Assembly (NCBI GenBank): GCA_041394265.1
Contig: JAWKIO010000005.1
Location: 682,001-746,000, forward strand
DNA length: 64,000 bases
Direction of reading: 5' to 3'
Source: Acidimicrobiales bacterium
Lineage (GTDB): Bacteria > Actinomycetota > Acidimicrobiia > Acidimicrobiales > SZUA-35
In this document: piece after piece, positions 60,220 to 64,000 of the stretch
Layout of the letters: every line of letters starts with the position of its first letter
Numbering within the stretch: the stretch's first letter is position 1
Program-made: the position numbers and the translations under genes
The notes under the pieces: generated by a model
Databases searched by the model: none
What the model was told of the DNA's origin: nothing
What the model saw: only the letters and a program-made list of their open reading frames with translations

Positions 60220-61834
60220 AGTCTTCGAAACCGTCGTCGGCGACCTGCGTGAGACGGTCGAAGTACTGCGACCCCATGAGGTGGCCGAGGAACTGGCGGG
60301 GTTTGCCCGGAATGTTGGCGCCCATGTACCACGAGTCGGTTCGGGGGTAGAGGGTGCGGTTGGCGATGCCGTTGATCTCGGCGTCCCAGCTCGCCTCCTG
60401 GGCTTCGGTGGCCTCGATCGAGCCGAGCCCGGCTTCGTCGAGATGACGGATGCACGAGTCGATCCATGCGGTCTGGAGCTCGCCACCCAACGGCATCGTG
60501 AAGAACACCCCGGGCGCTCCCGGGCCATGGATCATGAACAGGTTCGGGAACCCGGCGATCGTCATGCCCAAGTGGTTGTCGAACCGCTCCGACCATTTGT
60601 CCCTCAGCGCCCGGCCGTCGCGACCCTTCGGATTGAGTCGGAGCATCGAGCCGCTCACGGCGTCGAAGCCGGTGGCGAGCACGAGCATGTCGATCGGATG
60701 CTCACCACTCGTTGTACGGATGCCGGACTCGGTGAACGACTCGATCGGGTCGGCGCGTAGGTCGACCAGCGTGACGTTGTCGCGGTTGTAGGTCTCGAAG
60801 TAGCCGTTGTCGAGGATGAGACGCTTCGTCCCGAAGGCGTAGTCGGGCATCAGCTTCTCGGCCGTCTCGGGGTCATGCACGATGTCGCGGATCTTGCCCC
60901 GCACGAACTCGCCGATCTCGTTGTTCAAGTCTTCGTCGGAGTAGACGCCGGTGTAGCTGTTGATGGCGAGGTGCATACCCCCTCGCTCCCACATCTCCTC
61001 GTAGCGAGCCTGGCGCTCCTCGAAGGAGTAGTCGGAGGCGCGGAGCTTGCTCACCTTGAACGGCCAGCCGCCTCGGCGACGCATCGAACCCCGGAGTGTG
61101 TCCCACTCCTGCCGGTACTGGTCGAGGTCTTCTTCCGCGAGCGGCTGGTTGCGGGCGGGCAGGGAGAACTGCGGTGTGCGCTGGAACACCGTGACGTGGT
61201 CGGCCGTCTTCGCGATCTCGGGGATCGCTTGGATACCGGACGACCCCGTACCGATGACACCGATCCGCTTGCCCTCGAACGACACCGGTTCGTGGGGCCA
61301 CCGACCGGTGTGGTGGATCTCGCCCACGAAGTCGCCAATGCCGGGATAGGCGGGCGTGTTGGCGACGAAGAGCGCACCCGTGGCGCAGATCAGGAATCGA
61401 GCGCTGGCTTGTTGGCCTCCGTCGGTCTCGATCGTCCAGCGCTGGAGCGCTTCGTCGTAGCGGGCGTCGGCGACGACCGTGTCGAAGGTGATGTCCTTCC
61501 GGAGATCGAACTTGTCGGCCACGTGCTCGAGGTAGGCGAGCACGTCGGCCTGAGCACTCTGGGTCTCGGGCCACACCCACTCGTTGACCAGATCCTGGCT
61601 GAACGTATAGGCGTAGAACGGGCTACTCGGCGCATCGACCCGAGCCCCCGGGTAGCGGTTGTACCACCAGGTGCCGCCCACGTCGCTCGCGCCGTCGAAG
61701 GCGCGGACCGACAGGCCCATCTCGTCGCGCAGGTGATGCAGCGCATAGAGCCCACCGAAGCCGGCACCGATGATGATGGCGTCGAAGGTCGGATGGTCGT
61801 TCGCTGTCCCCTGAGCGTTCACCACATCGGACAC
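60197..61834 (-). CDS. Flavin-dependent Baeyer-Villiger-type monooxygenase
   Basis: A 545-residue FAD/NADPH enzyme. The FAD-binding loop is IIIGAGFGGLYALHHLRDE, the BVMO fingerprint FxGxxxHxxxWP is present as FVGEIHHTGRWPHEP, and the NADPH loop is IGVIGTGSSGIQAIPEIAK. LVLATGFDAVSGSM and the C-terminal region to NIPGKPRQFLGH agree with cyclohexanone monooxygenase-like enzymes, which oxidise ketones to esters. GTG 61834 is used; the frame remains open to 61936 but that stretch is unlike the family N-terminus. Confidence 0.9.
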   Translation of the reverse strand: MSDVVNAQGTANDHPTFDAIIIGAGFGGLYALHHLRDEMGLSVRAFDGASDVGGTWWYNRYPGARVDAPSSPFYAYTFSQDLVNEWVWPETQSAQADVLAYLEHVADKFDLRKDITFDTVVADARYDEALQRWTIETDGGQQASARFLICATGALFVANTPAYPGIGDFVGEIHHTGRWPHEPVSFEGKRIGVIGTGSSGIQAIPEIAKTADHVTVFQRTPQFSLPARNQPLAEEDLDQYRQEWDTLRGSMRRRGGWPFKVSKLRASDYSFEERQARYEEMWERGGMHLAINSYTGVYSDEDLNNEIGEFVRGKIRDIVHDPETAEKLMPDYAFGTKRLILDNGYFETYNRDNVTLVDLRADPIESFTESGIRTTSGEHPIDMLVLATGFDAVSGSMLRLNPKGRDGRALRDKWSERFDNHLGMTIAGFPNLFMIHGPGAPGVFFTMPLGGELQTAWIDSCIRHLDEAGLGSIEATEAQEASWDAEINGIANRTLYPRTDSWYMGANIPGKPRQFLGHLMGSQYFDRLTQVADDGFEDFILEERR

Positions 61835-61969
61835 TACAAACGGCCCACACCGCCGATCCAGCCGGGCGGCGAGTGGGGTCTTTCCGAGGGGTGGTGCGCT
61901 GATCGACGCTCGATCACGCTTGTACATCTTCAACAACCATTTACTTCATAACAAATAGTTGCATCAGTG

Positions 61970-61998
61970 TTGTTTACGGTACACATGTTCGCTATTCT
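61970..61998 (+). promoter_or_regulatory. Promoter with embedded LexA-like box, second DUF222 gene
   Basis: -35 TTGTTT (61970-61975), 17-bp spacer, -10 TATTCT (61993-61998). The spacer contains GTACACATGTTC (61979-61990): GAAC-N4-GTTC with one mismatch in the left arm and G following, as in copy A. The start codon 62005 is 7 bp after the -10, again predicting a leaderless mRNA. The spacing of -35, box, -10 and ATG equals that at 16905-16940 base for base. Confidence 0.65.
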
Positions 61999-62004
61999 TG
62001 ACCC

Positions 62005-63255
62005 ATGATCCTTGGCGGGACCAACAACACGGCGGACGGATCCGGCGACCTCTCGAACCTTTCGCGAACCGAGCTGCACGAACGGATGCTCGCTGCCGAG
62101 ACCGCGGCCCGGCAGGCGAAGGCCGACTACTACGAGCTCTGCGCCGAAGCCAAACGCCGCAAGGGACCGTCGATCCACCAGCACCGCAACGAAGCACTCT
62201 GGCTCGCCGACTCACTCCGCATGGCCAAAGGCGCCGCCGGCGCGATGCTCAACCGCGGCTCACTCCTGTTCACCACGCATCCCGAACTCGGTGAAGCGTT
62301 CCGCGACGGACGCATCGGCGAACACCACCTCGACCTGTTCTGGCGCATCTGGAACAAACCGTGCCTACGGCCGTTCCTGGCTCGCGACCTGGATGGCCTG
62401 ATCCGCTTCACCAGTCACCCGTGGTACGAGTGCCGCGAACTGTTCACCGCATGGGAAGTCCTGGTCGACCCGATCGACCCCAACGACCACGCCGCCCGTG
62501 CGTACGCCGATCGGTCGATGGTCACCACCGACCCCGTCCAACAACAAGTACTACTCGAGATCCTCACCACCACCGCCATCTACGCCACCATCGAACCCGC
62601 ACTCAAGGTCCTGGTCGACGAGATGTTCGAAGCCGACTGGGCCGAAGCCCGAGCACGCGTCGGTGACGACGCAACCATGGACGACCTCCTACGCACCGAT
62701 ACCCAGCGACGGCACGATGCCCTGCTCCGGTTGATCCGCAACGGCATCGGTGCCGACCCCTCCACTGCGAACGTGGTCGCCGACATCGTCGCCGACCACC
62801 AAACACTCGCCGACGAAGCCGAACGACGCGACGCCGCAGCACGCGGTGAAGACACCGTGCGTCGGCCCCTCACCGCGGAGGAGGTGATGGAACGGGTCAA
62901 GACCCGCCGCTGCCACACCGCCCACGGCCGCCCCATCGCACCGGCTGATGCCCTCGACTTCGCCATCGCCGGACGCGTGCAGCTGTTCGTCATGAACACC
63001 GCCACCCGCGACTTCACCCGATCAGAGAAACAACGCCTCTTCGGCCGAGACCAGCGCATCGGAGCTCTCATCCGAGACCGGCACTGCCAAAGTCCAGGTT
63101 GCGACACCTCCGCCGTGCACTGCCAGGCCGACCACACCATCCGCCACACCGACGGCGGACTCACCGTCCCCACCAACCTCACCACCGTCTGTGCTCCGTG
63201 TCACCGGCACAAAACCCGGCTCGAAAACCTCGGACTCTGGCCACCCAGTACCTGA
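62005..63255 (+). CDS. DUF222 / HNH endonuclease domain protein (13E12 type), copy B
   Basis: A 416-residue paralogue of the gene at 16940, colinear from end to end (for example QHRNEALWLADSLR in both). The HNH region reads RDRHCQSPGCDTSAVHC, QADHTIRHTDGG, VPTNLTTVCAPCHRHK. All Cys/His landmarks are kept. The second half shows blocks such as VDPIDPNDHAARAYADRSM and VGDDATMDDLLRTDTQRRHDALL conserved with copy A. It is divergent from the monooxygenase. A short possible DUF222 remnant follows 110 bp later. Confidence 0.9.
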   Translation: MILGGTNNTADGSGDLSNLSRTELHERMLAAETAARQAKADYYELCAEAKRRKGPSIHQHRNEALWLADSLRMAKGAAGAMLNRGSLLFTTHPELGEAFRDGRIGEHHLDLFWRIWNKPCLRPFLARDLDGLIRFTSHPWYECRELFTAWEVLVDPIDPNDHAARAYADRSMVTTDPVQQQVLLEILTTTAIYATIEPALKVLVDEMFEADWAEARARVGDDATMDDLLRTDTQRRHDALLRLIRNGIGADPSTANVVADIVADHQTLADEAERRDAAARGEDTVRRPLTAEEVMERVKTRRCHTAHGRPIAPADALDFAIAGRVQLFVMNTATRDFTRSEKQRLFGRDQRIGALIRDRHCQSPGCDTSAVHCQADHTIRHTDGGLTVPTNLTTVCAPCHRHKTRLENLGLWPPST

Positions 63256-63275
63256 CCCAACCGAACCACCCGGCA

Positions 63276-63292
63276 CCCCGCCACAGGCGGGG
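63276..63292 (+). terminator. Small GC-rich hairpin after DUF222 copy B
   Basis: CCCCGCC, loop ACA, GGCGGGG, 20 bp after the stop. Placed as the strong hairpin of copy A but shorter and unlike it in sequence. No T-run. Confidence 0.45.
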
Positions 63293-63364
63293 CCACTGCC
63301 GCGCCCGGCGGTGGCTAGGTGCAAGCGGTCCAGCGATGTCACACTGCGTCATTACCGTTCGGCC

Positions 63365-63670
63365 ATGACATCACGCAATGCGACAGCGAACGAGCACAAT
63401 CTGGTCTACGGCGAGTCCGCCCATGAACTCCTCCGGGCCTTGTCCAAGAACCGAGGTCAGACCACGGCCTCGGGCATGGTCGAGATCGATCTCACGCTTT
63501 CGTCGGAGGAGGCATCGCCGCTCATACGGGCGCTCATGCGAGCCGAAGCGAGGCTCCTACTCGACGAAGCGGCTGCATTCGGCCCAGACACTGCCCTTCG
63601 AACGCCGGAAGAACGAGGGTGCGACGCGTTCGTGGAGATCGTTACGTCCCTCTCCAACGCCCTCGGTTGA
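63365..63670 (+). CDS. Short DUF222-like protein or remnant, no HNH domain
   Basis: A 101-residue protein starting at ATG 63365. The second half (ASPLIRALMRAEARLLLDEA; LRTPEERGCDAFVEIVTSL) recalls the DUF222 segment often written LRTPxQRRADALVEL, also seen in the two intact copies as SQRRHDAF. No HNH part follows before the stop. It may be a decayed DUF222 gene, or a small unrelated helical protein. The match is by eye only and weak. Confidence 0.5.
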   Translation: MTSRNATANEHNLVYGESAHELLRALSKNRGQTTASGMVEIDLTLSSEEASPLIRALMRAEARLLLDEAAAFGPDTALRTPEERGCDAFVEIVTSLSNALG

Positions 63671-63918
63671 TGCGGTACTCCGCGCCGGTCAGGACCGACG
63701 ACTCGTCCCGTACTCGACGGTGTGGAGAGCTGACTGCTGGAGCCACGGTCACATGAGCGTTGGGGTGGTCGGCAAGCTTCGAGACGAATCTGGCTTCCGC
63801 TGTCCACCTCGTGACGCCAGATCGCTTTCTATCGGAGGGCGCTCTAGGGCCGGCTAGGGACAGATCCTGGAAGATCTTGGAGGCATCTTGGTAGTCGTCG
63901 AAACGCCGCCCAAGGCCC
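63671..63918. other. Intergenic stretch without a supported gene
   Basis: About 250 bp between the short DUF222-like gene and the gene at the window edge. Only arginine/serine-rich shadow frames are seen; no promoter, RNA or clear hairpin is recognised. Confidence 0.5.
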
Positions 63919-64000
63919 CTACTCGGTAGGCCAGCGGTCCGGCCAGATGTCGATGGCGTAGACGACGATCGTCCCCTCATCGTCGAGCTGGCGAGCGATG
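63919..64000 (-). CDS. C-terminal end of a gene cut by the window edge
   Basis: Read on the minus strand from base 64000, the frame encodes 26 residues ending ...DEGTIVVYAIDIWPDRWPTE and TAG (63921-63919). The alternation of hydrophobic and charged residues looks like a final beta strand and tail. Too little is present to name the family. Confidence 0.4.
   Translation of the reverse strand, partial: IARQLDDEGTIVVYAIDIWPDRWPTE

Noticed and set aside
61837..61936. N-terminal extension of the monooxygenase to 61936
   Set aside because: Adds a basic, Pro-rich stretch not seen before the FAD-binding strand in this family, and has no ribosome site.
63642..63980. Minus-strand frame of 112 codons near the window end
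   Set aside because: Arg/Ser-rich, overlaps the short plus-strand gene and the better-supported edge fragment in another frame.
1..64000. tRNA, rRNA, CRISPR array or prophage
   Set aside because: No cloverleaf, ribosomal sequence, regular repeat-spacer unit or phage structural gene was recognised by reading; a tRNA or covariance-model scan would settle this.

Overview
The window is one continuous stretch of high-GC actinobacterial chromosome. The gene content points to the class Acidimicrobiia (an Ilumatobacter-like organism), although no rRNA or marker tree is available here to prove it. The main clues are two luciferase-like F420-type oxidoreductases, DUF222-HNH (13E12-type) genes, DUF2510 domains, a class E sortase, an RskA-type anti-sigma factor, a DUF4214 secreted protein, an MMPL exporter and many GTG/TTG starts. 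Genes are very tightly packed. Co-directional neighbours often share 1-8 bp, and tail-to-tail neighbours often share or abut stop codons inside small palindromes. No rRNA, tRNA or CRISPR array was seen.

Layout. 1-7.3 kb: the end of a LysR regulator, a small membrane protein, a DUF1059 protein, an EAL/CBS c-di-GMP phosphodiesterase, RidA and SDR enzymes, then a three-gene run (PRPP-type phosphoribosyltransferase, a PEP-utiliser 'mobile domain' protein without its usual ATP-grasp half, and a SixA-like phosphatase). 7.3-13.9 kb: a complete cytochrome c maturation System I operon, ccmABCDEFGHI, on the minus strand, including a 44-residue CcmD. 14-16.6 kb: class E sortase, a septum-formation-like lipoprotein and a DUF5317 membrane protein. 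16.9-18.2 kb: the first DUF222-HNH gene. 18.2-24 kb: acetyltransferase, methyltransferase, SRPBCC protein, a GH63-like hydrolase divergent from a glycosyltransferase, TetR regulator and alpha/beta hydrolase. 24.0-25.3 kb: an intact IS5-type insertion sequence with a CTAG duplication, placed exactly between two convergent stop codons. 25.3-31.6 kb: CBS protein, M64 metallopeptidase, HisN-like phosphatase, a PabB-PabC fusion and a secreted esterase. 31.7-37.5 kb: acyl-CoA ligase, AzlCD, PrsW protease and ProS. 37.5-46.4 kb: MMPL exporter, CPA1 antiporter, UppP, thioesterase and a phzF/patatin/MFS operon. 46.4-54 kb: a DUF1704 (MATCAP-like) peptidase, a secreted DUF4214 protein with an HExxH site, an ECF sigma/anti-sigma pair, and a run of two-component genes. 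54-62 kb: scramblase-like protein, quinone-reductase-like enzyme, K+ channel, two LLM oxidoreductases, peptidase E, acetyltransferase and a Baeyer-Villiger-type monooxygenase. 62-64 kb: the second DUF222-HNH gene, a possible DUF222 remnant and a gene cut by the window edge.

The strongest new-looking signal is shared by the two DUF222-HNH genes, 45 kb apart. Each has a TTGTTT / 17 bp / TAnnnT promoter whose spacer holds a GAAC-N4-GTTC LexA-like palindrome. Each start codon lies exactly 7 bp after the -10, so both mRNAs are predicted to be leaderless and DNA-damage controlled. Other points worth a look are a DUF2510 domain encoded upstream of prsW with no ATG/GTG/TTG to start it, three copies of a 17-bp repeat between the esterase and acyl-CoA ligase genes, and the PRPP/PEP-mobile/SixA gene set.
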